Positions 9,701 to 18,269 of a stretch of 64,000 bases of DNA are shown piece by piece; the stretch's first letter is position 1; every line of letters starts with the position of its first letter. A program made the position numbers and the translations under genes. The notes beneath the pieces are model-generated. The model searched no databases. It was not told the origin of the DNA and saw only the letters and a list, made by a program, of their open reading frames with translations. Source of the DNA: Amycolatopsis sp. cg9 (GTDB taxonomy: Bacteria; Actinomycetota; Actinomycetes; Mycobacteriales; Pseudonocardiaceae); contig NZ_CP166850.1 in NCBI RefSeq assembly GCF_041346945.1, forward strand, positions 5,130,501 through 5,194,500, in the 5' to 3' direction.

Positions 9701-10478
9701 GTCGCTGGACCGGACGGCGCCGGTCGAGGCAGGCGGGACGTGGTCGCGCCTCTGGTGGTCACCCACCGGGCTGCTCTCGGTGCTGCCCTTGCACGCCGCG
9801 GGGACCGAGGGGCCCGGGAACTCGGTGCTCGACCGGGTGGTCTCCTCGTACGCCCTGTCTTTGCGGGTGCTGCTGCAGCGACAGCCGGCCCCGGTCCCGG
9901 CGGATCCGCGGCTCCTCGTGGTCGACCCCGATCAAGGCGACGACCTCGGTGGAGCCGCGCTCGAGGGCGGGTTCCTCGAGAAGTGCTTTCCCGGCCGTAC
10001 CACCCGGTTGACGGGCGCGGAGGCCGACCGGGAGCGGGTGCTGCAGGAGCTGCCCGCGCATTCGTGGGTCCACTTCGCCTGCCACGCCATCAGCGAGCTC
10101 GAGGACCCGTCGGCCTCGCACCTGGTCGTCCACGACGCGGCCGAACACCCGCTCCGGGTCCGGGACGTCGACCGAGTCCACCTGCCGGATGCCGAGTTCG
10201 CGTACCTCGCCGCGTGTGACACCGTCGGGGTCAGCGCGCTCCCCAACGAGGCCATCCACTTGGCGGCCGCGTTCCACCTCGCCGGCTTCCGGTCCGTGGT
10301 CGGCACCCTGTGGTCGGTGTCGGACCGTGTCTCGGTGCGGTGCGCGGAGCAGTTCTACGCCGAGGTGCCCGGCATCCGGAGTCACGCGCTCGCCCTGCAC
10401 GGGGTGGTGCGAGACCTGCGGAGGCGGTGGTCCCGCCATCCGTCGGTGTGGGCGGCGCTCGTGCACATCGGCCACTGA
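6783..10478 (+). CDS. TPR-CHAT protein: caspase-like protease component of a CATRA-type conflict system
   Basis: A 1231-residue cytoplasmic protein. Residues of about 60-830 are helical repeats of the tetratricopeptide kind, with recurring patterns such as GDPDALAEAAAFLRPVV, SGDPGLLEEGVALARDAL and SGESAVLDEAVAVCRAAL. Residues of about 940-1231 form a CHAT domain, a caspase-HetF-associated cysteine peptidase. The catalytic dyad is present: His1101 in VHFACHA and Cys1145 in LAACDT, with the C-terminal GFRSVVGTLWSVSD motif. The start is the ATG at 6783 with purine-rich sequence upstream; longer in-frame extensions only read through dapF. The gene leads a three-gene set in which the next two overlap. 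Known TPR-CHAT proteins act as effector proteases in bacterial immunity (for example Craspase Csx29). Here activation by the SEFIR partner is inferred. Confidence 0.88.
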   Translation: MPDHDPRPSRSARRARARGQLADGLAWTSAGLLRRGLSGGPLALRVAPWLCGLAARVTPESHPERAWRCSAVGLLLEKRFDRSGAPEVLDRALDWQRSALRGAPPGHPDRGLCLNNSVTTMLNRPDLVDEALGNAREAVELATAGTTAFHGRLSTLALALLRRHELVGDPDALAEAAAFLRPVVRDAGGRGDFGPVQTFLSVLEECHEISGDPGLLEEGVALARDALAHEELRGAERAMVLDSFAGLLRWIYEYGEDLGVLDEAVGLQRDALALLPPGNVNDSRMRAHLGILLRIRHDHTRSPADIEEAVVLAEEAVAASGDEPVERARRISQLVNALQSHFVSTADERLLARATRWGRQAVDLLPPDHPEHADHLSNLVNVLAGGSSHEQVTEAIELAREALRRTPGDHANARSRKVTLASLLWLACCSDGRESALREAQDLAGQVLSTEDGDDHHSVRRAARRVLADAQLLSYRLNGDPAMLLGAVAAFRAAAAEVSADHRRHATVQADVADALWDEYQHSGESAVLDEAVAVCRAALDRLAPGDSARSQLLSVLGNSLWARAEQPGSHGVLDEAIACLEEVAELFPPGAGNRWIALNNLTSILRYRQDVDHGRDTASPPDVERLARAAVRECPREHPDRGMVLSTLSLVLAVTAEEEAVVAAREAVRTTPAGFPVRGRYLVNLAELLKARWERRKTDRVAWQEAVDAFREAAESPVSAAHIRVDAAASWGGLAAGAGEWKAALEGYEYAIELLPRLVPRSLPRTDQQRHLMRLSTLSADAAACAVRLHDPLRALVVAEHSRTVLAAQLLESWPEREAVARLAPELARRLDLQATELGRHEHDDADRAGRRRAAEGWEKLVERVREFPELAGFLRPPGARELLGAASDGPVVVVNSSRFGSHALVVERAGVRALPLPDLEPAAVRHQAGRFLGAVDDVEDIENPSGPREGNQVMTEILRWLWRTVAEPVLGSLDRTAPVEAGGTWSRLWWSPTGLLSVLPLHAAGTEGPGNSVLDRVVSSYALSLRVLLQRQPAPVPADPRLLVVDPDQGDDLGGAALEGGFLEKCFPGRTTRLTGAEADRERVLQELPAHSWVHFACHAISELEDPSASHLVVHDAAEHPLRVRDVDRVHLPDAEFAYLAACDTVGVSALPNEAIHLAAAFHLAGFRSVVGTLWSVSDRVSVRCAEQFYAEVPGIRSHALALHGVVRDLRRRWSRHPSVWAALVHIGH

Positions 10479-10540
10479 CCCGTGAGGACGCCCGCACGCG
10501 CCGGGCCACGACCTGAACGTACGAGGGAGACGAGGAGCCC

Positions 10541-10864
10541 ATGACCGTTGACCGCGAGCTGGCCCGGGAAGCGTCCGAAGCCCTGAACTGGACCGTGCGG
10601 CTGCGGTTGTCACCGACGGAGTGGTCCTACGCCGAGCAGATCATGACCGCGCTCGGCGAAGCGATGGCGCACGAAGACGAAGCCGCGCTGCAGGACGCCA
10701 CTCAGGCGTTGGACCGGCTCGCCCGGCGCGTCTCGGAGAAACTGGGGAAGGAGCCGGACCGGGAGCCCGCCTCGCCGAAGCAGCGCGACCGCGTGGCCGA
10801 GCTGGTGCACAAACTCGACACGGATCCGGGAAAAGGCGAGAAGCCGCCGGCGAAGCCGAAGTGA
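10541..10864 (+). CDS. CATRA-associated small protein (CATASP-like)
   Basis: A 107-residue all-helical protein. The core has the pattern I recall for the CATRA-associated small protein family: a tryptophan pair in NWTVRLRLSPTEWSYAEQI, then an acidic AHEDEAALQDATQALDRL helix and a basic RRVSEK. The C-terminus is a charged, proline-rich tail (GKGEKPPAKPK). It has a good ribosome binding site (ggagacgaggag) and a GTGA overlap with the next gene. In described CATRA systems this protein sits between the TPR-CHAT protein and the CATRA protein, which is exactly the arrangement here. The molecular role is not known to me; an adaptor role is a guess. Family call from memory, not from a profile search. 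Confidence 0.72.
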   Translation: MTVDRELAREASEALNWTVRLRLSPTEWSYAEQIMTALGEAMAHEDEAALQDATQALDRLARRVSEKLGKEPDREPASPKQRDRVAELVHKLDTDPGKGEKPPAKPK

Positions 10865-12423
10865 ACCTGCACGCACCCGCGCTGCTCTGCTACGTGTTCC
10901 TGCCGCTCGACGGCCCGCACAGCGGGGCCGCGCAGGCCCGGGTGGGTTCGTGGTGGCGCCACATCCGCACGGCCTGGCGGTTCGACGCACCGATCGAGCC
11001 GCTGGGGGTGCCCGCCGATCCGGCTCCGGGTGCGCTCGTCGGCGGCAGCCGGCTCGTCGCGGCGTGCCAGGGCGAGGGCGGCATCCGGCAGGCGGCCATT
11101 CGGGCCGAACACGACGTGCTGTGCCTCACCGTCATGTTGGCGCCACCCCCGGAGACCGAGGTGGAGGCCGGATGGGCGGCAGCCGGACGGCAGCTCGCCG
11201 AGCTCGACCTCGCCACGGAGGAACCCGAACTGGTGGGCGTGGCGCGGATTCACCTGGCCTTGACCGACGGGCCGCCGCGGACGGCCGGTCCCCTCGTGCG
11301 GGCGGCGGCGCCGGCCCCGGGCGCGGTCGGCTGGTCTCGGCGGTTCGACGGCCTGGAACTCGCTTCCGGTGCCGAGGCGGCGCTCTGGGAGTCGCACGGG
11401 GCGCCCGACGACCGCGCCTCCCGCCAGTTGTACCTGGTCGCCCCCACGGCCGCCGAGCGCGAAGTCGACCACCTGGTCTGGACCGTCGGCGACGGCGAGC
11501 TCGTGCCCTTCGCGCGGCACGCCATGCACCTGGCGCGGCTCAGGTACCAGCTTCGCGTGTTCGAACGCAGTGAGGGACGCCGGCAGATCCGCACCCGGCT
11601 CGACGAAAGCGAGGACCGGGTCCGGGCCGCGGCCACGCCGAGCCCGGAGGCGGTCGCGCACCTGGTCGCTGCGCTGCGCGAGGCCGAGACGATCTCGGCG
11701 CGCGTGGAACGGATGCGCCGGACGGTCCGCGCGATCGCGGACCGGGCGGCCCTGCCGGCCGGCATCGTGCCGGCCGGCGGCACCGCCGGGCCGCTCACCG
11801 ACGACCTGGTCTTGACCTCGTGGTTCGCCACCCGCCTGGACGACGAGGTGGCACGCCTGACCGACGCGTGCGCGCACGCCCGGGACGTTCTCGGCGACGA
11901 CCGCGGACGGGTTTCCGAGCCCGTGCGGGGAATCCCGCCGTCCGGTGCGCCGGACGGCGGGAAGCCGCTGGTGTTCATCAGCTACATCCACGACTCCCCG
12001 CAGCACAAGGCGGCGGTGGCCGAATTCGGCCGCCTGCTACTGGCCGCCGGGGTGGACGCCCGGCTCGACCAATGGGTCACCGGCCGGCGTCAGGACTGGT
12101 ACCGGTGGATGCTCGGGCTCGTGTCCCACGCCGACTTCGTCATCGTCGTCGCATCACCGCTTTGCCGGCGCGTCGGTGACGGGCAGGTGCCCAACGATCG
12201 CAACCTGGGCGGCCAGTCGGAGATGACCGCCCTGCGGGAGCTGCTCCAGCAGGACCGCGAACGGTGGACGCCGAAACTGCTGCCCGCGGTGCTGCCCGGG
12301 CACGACTGGCGGGACCTGCCGCTCTTCCTCCAGCCGTCGACCGCGGACCACTACGAGATCGGCGAGCTGACCCCGGCCGGGATCGGCGAGCTGCTGCAGG
12401 TCATCACGGCCGGGGCGGCTTGA
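10861..12423 (+). CDS. CATRA-SEFIR protein: sensor/adaptor of the conflict system
   Basis: A 520-residue protein with a GTG start overlapping the previous stop. Residues 1-140 match the CATRA N-terminal domain in pattern (LLCYVFLPLDGPHSG; HDVLCLTVMLAPPPE). Residues of about 140-340 are the helical CATRA C-terminal region (VERMRRTVRAIADRA). Residues of about 368-515 are a SEFIR domain, a TIR relative: VFISYIHDSPQHKAAVAEFG, GVDARLDQW, ADFVIVVASPLCRR. SEFIR and TIR domains mediate homotypic assembly, and some TIRs cleave NAD+. SEFIR lacks a proven universal activity, so an assembly role is as likely as an enzymatic one. No membrane segment is seen. The gene ends 5 nt before the convergent valS. 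Confidence 0.82.
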   Translation: MNLHAPALLCYVFLPLDGPHSGAAQARVGSWWRHIRTAWRFDAPIEPLGVPADPAPGALVGGSRLVAACQGEGGIRQAAIRAEHDVLCLTVMLAPPPETEVEAGWAAAGRQLAELDLATEEPELVGVARIHLALTDGPPRTAGPLVRAAAPAPGAVGWSRRFDGLELASGAEAALWESHGAPDDRASRQLYLVAPTAAEREVDHLVWTVGDGELVPFARHAMHLARLRYQLRVFERSEGRRQIRTRLDESEDRVRAAATPSPEAVAHLVAALREAETISARVERMRRTVRAIADRAALPAGIVPAGGTAGPLTDDLVLTSWFATRLDDEVARLTDACAHARDVLGDDRGRVSEPVRGIPPSGAPDGGKPLVFISYIHDSPQHKAAVAEFGRLLLAAGVDARLDQWVTGRRQDWYRWMLGLVSHADFVIVVASPLCRRVGDGQVPNDRNLGGQSEMTALRELLQQDRERWTPKLLPAVLPGHDWRDLPLFLQPSTADHYEIGELTPAGIGELLQVITAGAA

Positions 12424-12428
12424 CGGCC

Positions 12429-14942
12429 TCAGATCTTCGCTTCCACCGCGAACTCGCCTTCGCGCGTCTCCACCGAAGAGATCGCCCCCGCGATGCGGAT
12501 GTCCGCCTGGATGTCCGCGAACCGGGCCAGTACGTCAGCCGGTCCCGTGACGGTCAGCGTCTCGACGGTGGTCCGCATCGACACCTTCGCGTCGGTCTTC
12601 GCCCGCCGCACCGCCGCGATCACCTCGCCGGCCAAGGCGAGCAGCTCCGGGTCGCCGTCGGACGACGTCCTGGTGGGCCATGCGGCCCGGTGCACCGAGC
12701 CCTCCTGCCACCACGACCAGACCTCCTCGGTCGCGAACGGCAGGAACGGCGCGAACAGCCGCAGCACCGCCGACAACGCCGTCACCAGCGCCGCCTGGGC
12801 GGACGACGCTGCCGCCGGGCCGAGGTCGCCGTACGCGCGGCCCTTCACCAGCTCGACGTAGTCGTCGCAGAACGTCCAGAAGAACGTCTCCGTCACCTGC
12901 AGCGCCCGTGCGTAGTCCAGCGCCTCCAAAGCCGCCGTGGCCGAGGAGACGACAGCGTCCAGCGAAGCCAGCAGCGCCCGGTCGAGGGGTTCCGCCACCA
13001 CCGCGGAAGCGGACGGCACGCCCAGGCCCAGCACGAACCGGCTCGCGTTGAGCAGTTTCGTCGCCAGACGGCGGCCGACCTTCATCTGGCCTTCGTCCAC
13101 CGCCGTGTCGACGCCCGGGCGCGCGCTCGCCGCCCAGTAGCGGACCGCGTCCGAGCCGAAGCGCTCCAGCAGATCGATCGGGGTCGTCACGTTGCCCTTG
13201 GACTTCGACATCTTCTTGCGGTCGGGGTCGAGCACCCAGCCCGCGATCGACGTCTCCCGCCACGGCAGCACGCCGTGCTCCAGCTCCGCGCGCACCGCCG
13301 TCGAAAACAGCCAGGTGCGGATGATCTCGTGCGCCTGCGGCCGCAGGTCCATCGGGAACACGCGCGAAAACAGGTCGTCGTCGAGGCTCCACCGGCCGAC
13401 GATCTGCGGCGTGAGCGACGACGTCGCCCACGTGTCCATCACGTCGGCCTCGGCGACGAACCCGCCCGGCACGCCGCGTTGCTCGGCGGTGAAGCCCGGC
13501 GGGACGTCGCTGCTCGGGTCGACCGGCAGGTCGACCGGCAGCAGGCGGGCGTCGTAGTCCGGTTCGCCGTGCGCGTCGAGGCGGTACCACAGCGGGATCG
13601 GCACGCCGAAGAACCGCTGGCGGCTGACCAGCCAGTCGCCGGCCAGGTTCTCCACCCACGACGAGTACCGGACGCGCATGTGCTTCGGCACCCAGTTCAG
13701 TTCCTCGCCCCGGGCCAGCATCTTCTCCCGGAACGCCGGGTCGTTGCCGCCGTTGCGCAGGTACCACTGCCGGCTCGCGACGATTTCCAGTGGCTTGTCG
13801 CCCTTTTCGTAGAACTTCACCGCGTGCGTGATCGGCCGCGGCTCACCCCGCAGCGCACCGGCTTCGCGCAGCAGGCGGACCAGGATCTCGCGTCCCGTGT
13901 GGACGGTCTTGCCCACCAGCGGCGCGTAGGCGTCGGCAGGCACGCCGTGGGGCGCGTCCGGGAGGAACCGCCCGTCCCGCCCCAGCACCACCCGCGTCGC
14001 CAGCCGCAGCTCGCGCCACCACGTGACGTCGGTCGTGTCGCCGAACGTGCACACCATCGCGATGCCGCGGCCCTTCTCGGGATCCGCGAGGTGGTGCGCC
14101 ACCACGGGCACCTCGACGCCGAACACCGGCGTCCGCACGGTCTTCCCGAACAGCGGCTGGAACCGCTCGTCGTCCGGGTGCGCGACGAGCGCGACGCACG
14201 CGGGCAGCAGCTCCGGCCGGGTCGTCGCGATGACGACGTCGGCGCCGTCCGGACCGGTGAACGCGAGGTCGTGGAACGCGCCCGGGCGTTCGCGGTCCTC
14301 CAGCTCGGCCTGGGCCACGGCGGTGCGGAAGCTGACGTCCCAGAGCGTCGGAGCCTCGGCCTGGTACGCCTCGCCGCGCTCGAGGTTGCGCAGGAACGCG
14401 CGCTGCGAGATCAGCCGCGACTCGCGCCCGATCGTCTGGTAGGTCATCGTCCAGTCGACCGACAGCCCGAGCCGCCGCCACAGCTCCTCGAAGACCTTCT
14501 CGTCGGTTTCGGTCAGCGTTTCGCACAGCTCGACGAAGTTCCGCCGCGACACCGCGACGACGTCCTTGCCCGGCTTCTCCGGCGGCCGGAAATCCGGGTC
14601 GTAGGGCAGCGACGGCTCGCAGCGGACGCCGAAGTGGTTCTGCACCCGGCGTTCGGTCGGCAGGCCGTTGTCGTCCCACCCCATCGGGTAGAACACCTCG
14701 AGCCCGCGCATCCGCTTGAACCGCGCCAGCACGTCGGTGTGGGTGTAGGAGAAGACGTGCCCGATGTGCAGCGACCCGCTGACCGTCGGCGGGGGAGTGT
14801 CGATCGAGTAGACCTCGTCACGGGTCTTCGCGCGGTCGAAGCGGTAGGCGCCGGTGGATTCCCATACGGGTACCCACTTGGCCTCCAGACCGTCGACACC
14901 GACCTTGTCCGGGACTCGCGGGCGCTCGTAAGGGTTGCTCAT
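12429..14942 (-). CDS. valS: Valyl-tRNA synthetase, archaeal/Rickettsia-like type
   Basis: Class I synthetase charging tRNA-Val. The protein has 837 residues. The HIGH motif lies in [20 protein letters not shown] and the KMSKS motif in [20 protein letters not shown]. The editing domain (CP1) includes [21 protein letters not shown]. The wording around HIGH ([29 protein letters not shown]) resembles the archaeal genre also known from Rickettsia, not the usual bacterial PPNVTGSLHMGHA. The C-terminal coiled-coil arm of typical bacterial ValRS is missing. The ATG start gives [15 protein letters not shown]. It lies 9 nt after the MFS gene on the same strand, so the two may be co-transcribed. Confidence 0.92.
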   Translation of the reverse strand: MSNPYERPRVPDKVGVDGLEAKWVPVWESTGAYRFDRAKTRDEVYSIDTPPPTVSGSLHIGHVFSYTHTDVLARFKRMRGLEVFYPMGWDDNGLPTERRVQNHFGVRCEPSLPYDPDFRPPEKPGKDVVAVSRRNFVELCETLTETDEKVFEELWRRLGLSVDWTMTYQTIGRESRLISQRAFLRNLERGEAYQAEAPTLWDVSFRTAVAQAELEDRERPGAFHDLAFTGPDGADVVIATTRPELLPACVALVAHPDDERFQPLFGKTVRTPVFGVEVPVVAHHLADPEKGRGIAMVCTFGDTTDVTWWRELRLATRVVLGRDGRFLPDAPHGVPADAYAPLVGKTVHTGREILVRLLREAGALRGEPRPITHAVKFYEKGDKPLEIVASRQWYLRNGGNDPAFREKMLARGEELNWVPKHMRVRYSSWVENLAGDWLVSRQRFFGVPIPLWYRLDAHGEPDYDARLLPVDLPVDPSSDVPPGFTAEQRGVPGGFVAEADVMDTWATSSLTPQIVGRWSLDDDLFSRVFPMDLRPQAHEIIRTWLFSTAVRAELEHGVLPWRETSIAGWVLDPDRKKMSKSKGNVTTPIDLLERFGSDAVRYWAASARPGVDTAVDEGQMKVGRRLATKLLNASRFVLGLGVPSASAVVAEPLDRALLASLDAVVSSATAALEALDYARALQVTETFFWTFCDDYVELVKGRAYGDLGPAAASSAQAALVTALSAVLRLFAPFLPFATEEVWSWWQEGSVHRAAWPTRTSSDGDPELLALAGEVIAAVRRAKTDAKVSMRTTVETLTVTGPADVLARFADIQADIRIAGAISSVETREGEFAVEAKI

Positions 14943-14951
14943 GAAACAACT

Positions 14952-16205
14952 CTAGGCGGCGGTGGCACCTGCTTTTTCGACGGTCGGCAGGTCGTGCATC
15001 TTCCGCAGCGGCGAGCAGACGACCCACAGCGCGGCGGCCACTTCGCCGGCCACGGCGACCCAGACCGCCCCGCGCAACCCGAGGCCTTCGCCGAGCGCGC
15101 CGCCCAGCAGGCCGCCGAGCGGCAGCGTGCCCCAGACGAGGAACCGCACGCTCGCGTTCATCCGGCCCAGCAGCCGGTCGGGACAGATCGCCTGCCGGTA
15201 GGAGACCTGCGCGACGTTGTAGACGATCACCCCGAACCCGTAGACGAACTCGCCGAGCGCGGCGAACGCGAGCCGCCAGTCCGCGCCGGTCCACGGGATC
15301 AGCAGGTGCGCGGGCCAGGACAGCAGCGGGACCAGCCAGATCGTGCGGGCGTGGCCGATCCGCCGGGTGAGCGCGCCGGAGAAGACCGCGCCGAGGATGC
15401 CGCCCGCCCCGCCGATGGCGAGCATCACGCCGACGAGCGCGGGGGACAGCCCGATGGTGCGGGTGAAGAACAGCACCTGGACCGCCACGAACGCGCCGCC
15501 GAAGAGGTTCGCCGTCGCCGTGCACGCCACGCTCGAGCGCAACGGCTTGTCGGAGAAGACGAACCGCAGCCCTTCCGCGATCTGCGGCACCAGGCGGGTG
15601 TGCCCGGTGCGGTCCGGTTCCGGCTCCACCGCGCGGATCCGCAGCAGGCACAGCGCCGACGTCAGGTAGCCGAGGGCGGTGCCGAGCACCGTGTTGGCCG
15701 CGCTGATCAGCTGGACCAGCACGCCCGCGCCGCTCGGCCCGGCGACCTGCGCGACCGACTGGACCGCCTGCAGCTTCGCGTTGCCCTCCAGGAGGCGTTC
15801 CCGGCCGACGAGCGAGGGCAGGTACGACTGGTAGGCGACGTCGAAGAACACCGTGGCGACGCCGACGAGCAGCACGACGACGACCAGCTGCGCCAGCGTC
15901 AGCACACCGGCCCACCAGGCGAGCGGCACGCTCAGCAGCAGTGCGAAGCGGATGAAGTCGGCGGTGAGCATGACCCGGCGGCGGCGCAGCCGGTCCACCC
16001 ACACCCCGGCGGGTAGCCCGAGCAGCAGGAACGCGACCGTCTGGGCCGCGGTCAGCAGGCCCATCTGGAACGGTGTCGCGGCCAGCGTCACCGCCGCGAG
16101 CAGTGGCACCGCGGTGTAGCCGACCGCGGTGCCGAACTGGCTGGCCGTGTCGCCGGCCCAGAGCCGCCGGAAATCGGCGTGGAAGAACAGTGACCCCCTG
16201 CGCAT
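14952..16205 (-). CDS. MFS transporter, DHA3/EntS-like exporter
   Basis: A 417-residue major facilitator with about twelve hydrophobic segments. The N-terminus is of the EntS/MFS_3 kind (FRRLWAGDTASQFGTAVGY). The loop 2-3 signature appears as GVWVDRLRRRRVMLTADFIR. The second half starts around GVMLAIGGAGGILGAVFSGA. Such proteins export siderophores, macrolides or other drugs by proton antiport. The gene is divergent from an ArsR-family regulator across 56 bp containing a perfect inverted repeat, so substrate-linked derepression is likely. The substrate cannot be told from the sequence. Confidence 0.88.
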   Translation of the reverse strand: MRRGSLFFHADFRRLWAGDTASQFGTAVGYTAVPLLAAVTLAATPFQMGLLTAAQTVAFLLLGLPAGVWVDRLRRRRVMLTADFIRFALLLSVPLAWWAGVLTLAQLVVVVLLVGVATVFFDVAYQSYLPSLVGRERLLEGNAKLQAVQSVAQVAGPSGAGVLVQLISAANTVLGTALGYLTSALCLLRIRAVEPEPDRTGHTRLVPQIAEGLRFVFSDKPLRSSVACTATANLFGGAFVAVQVLFFTRTIGLSPALVGVMLAIGGAGGILGAVFSGALTRRIGHARTIWLVPLLSWPAHLLIPWTGADWRLAFAALGEFVYGFGVIVYNVAQVSYRQAICPDRLLGRMNASVRFLVWGTLPLGGLLGGALGEGLGLRGAVWVAVAGEVAAALWVVCSPLRKMHDLPTVEKAGATAA

Positions 16206-16223
16206 GGCGACGAGTGTGCCGCG

Positions 16224-16247
16224 AGTGATTGGAAAGTGTCAATCACT
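16224..16247. promoter_or_regulatory. Inverted repeat operator between MFS and arsR-type genes
   Basis: Perfect 8-bp arms AGTGATTG / CAATCACT separated by 8 bp, in the middle of the 56-bp divergent intergenic region. Likely bound by the adjacent ArsR-family regulator; both genes would be controlled. Confidence 0.65.
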
Positions 16248-16261
16248 GTTCGCTCTAGGCT

Positions 16262-16771
16262 GTGCCGGTGCCACCGGAGAAACGACGTACCGCCACCGAA
16301 GCCGAGGCCGCCGCGCTGGCGTCCGGAATACGGCTGCGCATCATCCGGTTGACCTTCTCGGAGGCGCTGACGAACAAGGAGCTGGCCGAACGGCTGGGCC
16401 GGGATCCGGCGACGACGCTGCACCACGTGCGCAGGCTCGTCGACACCGGCTTCCTCGCCGCGCAGCCCCCTCGCCGCGGGACCAGGGGCGCCCGGGAAAT
16501 CCCGTATCTTTCGACGGGCCTTTCGTGGACACTCGACTCATGCGGTGACAAGGACGTGGAGCAGGCGGTTCTCGAGGCCTATCTGGCCGAGATCGCCGAC
16601 ACCGGATTCGAGGGCGTGCACCAGACGCGCCTGGTCGTCCAGGTGGCCCCCGAGGAGCGGGCGGAGCTGGAAACGCGGCTCAACGCCCTGCTCGAGGAGT
16701 TCCGCGCGCGCCCCCGCCGTCCCGGCGCCGAGCGCACCGCGGTCTACCTCGCCACCTATCCCAGCACGTAA
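16262..16771 (+). CDS. ArsR-family winged-helix transcriptional regulator
   Basis: A 169-residue protein. The winged helix-turn-helix occupies about residues 12-80 (IRLRIIRLTFSEALTNKELA, ERLGRDPATTLHHVRRLVDT, GFLAAQPPRRGTRGAREIPY). The remaining C-terminal 90 residues are helical and end in a strand (TAVYLATYP). No cysteine cluster for metal binding is seen, so it probably senses a small molecule or drug. Two in-frame GTG codons, at 16262 and 16268, are possible starts. Neither has a ribosome binding site, so the mRNA may be leaderless. It is divergent from the MFS exporter, its probable target. Confidence 0.82.
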   Translation: MPVPPEKRRTATEAEAAALASGIRLRIIRLTFSEALTNKELAERLGRDPATTLHHVRRLVDTGFLAAQPPRRGTRGAREIPYLSTGLSWTLDSCGDKDVEQAVLEAYLAEIADTGFEGVHQTRLVVQVAPEERAELETRLNALLEEFRARPRRPGAERTAVYLATYPST

Positions 16772-16813
16772 AAGTTCGGTTCCCGCGGCGAAACGTGGGA
16801 ACATGGAGGCACG

Positions 16814-18262
16814 ATGACAGAACTGACACACACCGAAGACCACGACGACGACCTGTACGACGGCGACCCGTCGACGGGTGAGATGGAGCTCGAGGACCGG
16901 GCGTCGCTCCGCCGGGTCAGGGGACTGTCCACGGAGCTCGAGGACGTCACCGAGGTCGAGTACCGGCAACTGCGGCTGGAACGCGTCGTGCTGGTCGGCG
17001 TGTGGACCGAGGGCACGGCCCTGCAGTCCGAGGCGTCGCTGGCCGAGCTGGCGCGCCTGGCCGAGACGGCGGGCTCCGAAGTCCTCGAAGGTCTCATCCA
17101 GCGGCGTCCGAAGCCGGACCCGGCCACCTACATCGGCTCGGGCAAGGTCAAGGAGCTGCGGGACATCGTCGGCTCCACCGGCGCCGACACCGTGATCTGC
17201 GACGGCGAGCTCTCGCCGGGCCAGCTGCGGCAGCTCGAGGAGAAGGTCAAGGTCAAGGTCATCGACCGGACCGCCCTGATCCTCGACATCTTCGCCCAGC
17301 ACGCCCGGTCCAAGGAGGGCAAGGCGCAGGTCGAGCTGGCGCAGCTGCAGTACCTGATCCCGCGGTTGCGCGGGTGGGGTGCGTCGCTGTCCCGGCAGGC
17401 CGGTGGCCGCGCCGGTGGCGCGAACGGCGGCGTGGGCCTGCGCGGTCCCGGTGAGACCAAGCTCGAGACCGACCGGCGGCGGATCAACAAGCGCGTGGCG
17501 AAGCTGCGCCGCGAGATCGCCGCCATGGACACCATCCGCGAGACCAAGCGCGGGCGGCGGCTGGCCAACGAGGTGCCCAGCGTGGCGATCGTCGGCTACA
17601 CCAACGCCGGCAAGTCGAGCCTGCTCAACGCGCTGACCGGGGCCGGGGTGCTGGTGGAGGACGCGCTGTTCGCCACCCTCGACCCGACCACGCGGCGCGC
17701 GCAGACCGCGGACGGGCGCGGCTACACGCTGACCGACACCGTCGGGTTCGTGCGGCACCTGCCGCACCAGCTGGTGGACGCGTTCCGCTCGACGCTGGAG
17801 GAGGCCGCGGACGCGGACCTGCTGCTGCACGTGGTGGACGGGGCCGACCCGGCACCGGAGGAGCAGGTCAGCGCCGTGCGCGAGGTGCTCGGCGAGATCA
17901 CCCGCAAGCGCAAGGAGCCGCTCCCGCCGGAGCTGCTGGTGATCAACAAGATCGACGCGTCCGACGAGGTCAGCCTCGCCCGGCTGCGGCACGCGCTGGC
18001 CGGCTCGGTCCAGGTCTCGGCACGGACCGGGGCGGGCATCGCGGAGCTCGTCGAGGTGCTCGCCGACCGCCTGCCGCGGCCGGAGGTCACCGTCGAGGTC
18101 CTCGTGCCCTACGCGCGCGGTGAGCTCGTCGCGCGGGCGCACGCGGACGGCGAAGTCCTCGAAGAGGAACACGCCGAAGACGGCACGCGCCTGCTGGTGC
18201 GGGTCCGGCCGGACCTCGCGGCGGCTTTGCGCGAGTTCGAGACCAACTCGACCAGGGCCTGA
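16814..18262 (+). CDS. hflX: GTPase HflX
   Basis: Ribosome-associated GTPase that splits or rescues stalled 70S ribosomes under stress. It has 482 residues with an acidic N-terminal extension of about 45 residues. The HflX domain contains TYIGSGKVKELRD and the glycine-rich linker RQAGGRAGGANGGVGLRGPG. The G domain has the P-loop GYTNAGKSSLLN (Gly260 onward), G2/G3 around DPTTRRAQ and LTDTVGFVRHLPHQLVDAF, and G4 NKID. The ATG follows a purine-rich stretch. A 13-bp hairpin starts 7 nt after the stop. The gene is a standard member of the dapF-hflX-lexA neighbourhood in actinobacteria. Confidence 0.95.
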   Translation: MTELTHTEDHDDDLYDGDPSTGEMELEDRASLRRVRGLSTELEDVTEVEYRQLRLERVVLVGVWTEGTALQSEASLAELARLAETAGSEVLEGLIQRRPKPDPATYIGSGKVKELRDIVGSTGADTVICDGELSPGQLRQLEEKVKVKVIDRTALILDIFAQHARSKEGKAQVELAQLQYLIPRLRGWGASLSRQAGGRAGGANGGVGLRGPGETKLETDRRRINKRVAKLRREIAAMDTIRETKRGRRLANEVPSVAIVGYTNAGKSSLLNALTGAGVLVEDALFATLDPTTRRAQTADGRGYTLTDTVGFVRHLPHQLVDAFRSTLEEAADADLLLHVVDGADPAPEEQVSAVREVLGEITRKRKEPLPPELLVINKIDASDEVSLARLRHALAGSVQVSARTGAGIAELVEVLADRLPRPEVTVEVLVPYARGELVARAHADGEVLEEEHAEDGTRLLVRVRPDLAAALREFETNSTRA

Positions 18263-18269
18263 CACGTCT

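Noticed and set aside
12264..16016. Very long open frame opposite valS and the MFS gene
   Set aside because: Antisense shadow of two recognised genes, typical of high-GC DNA; no family features.
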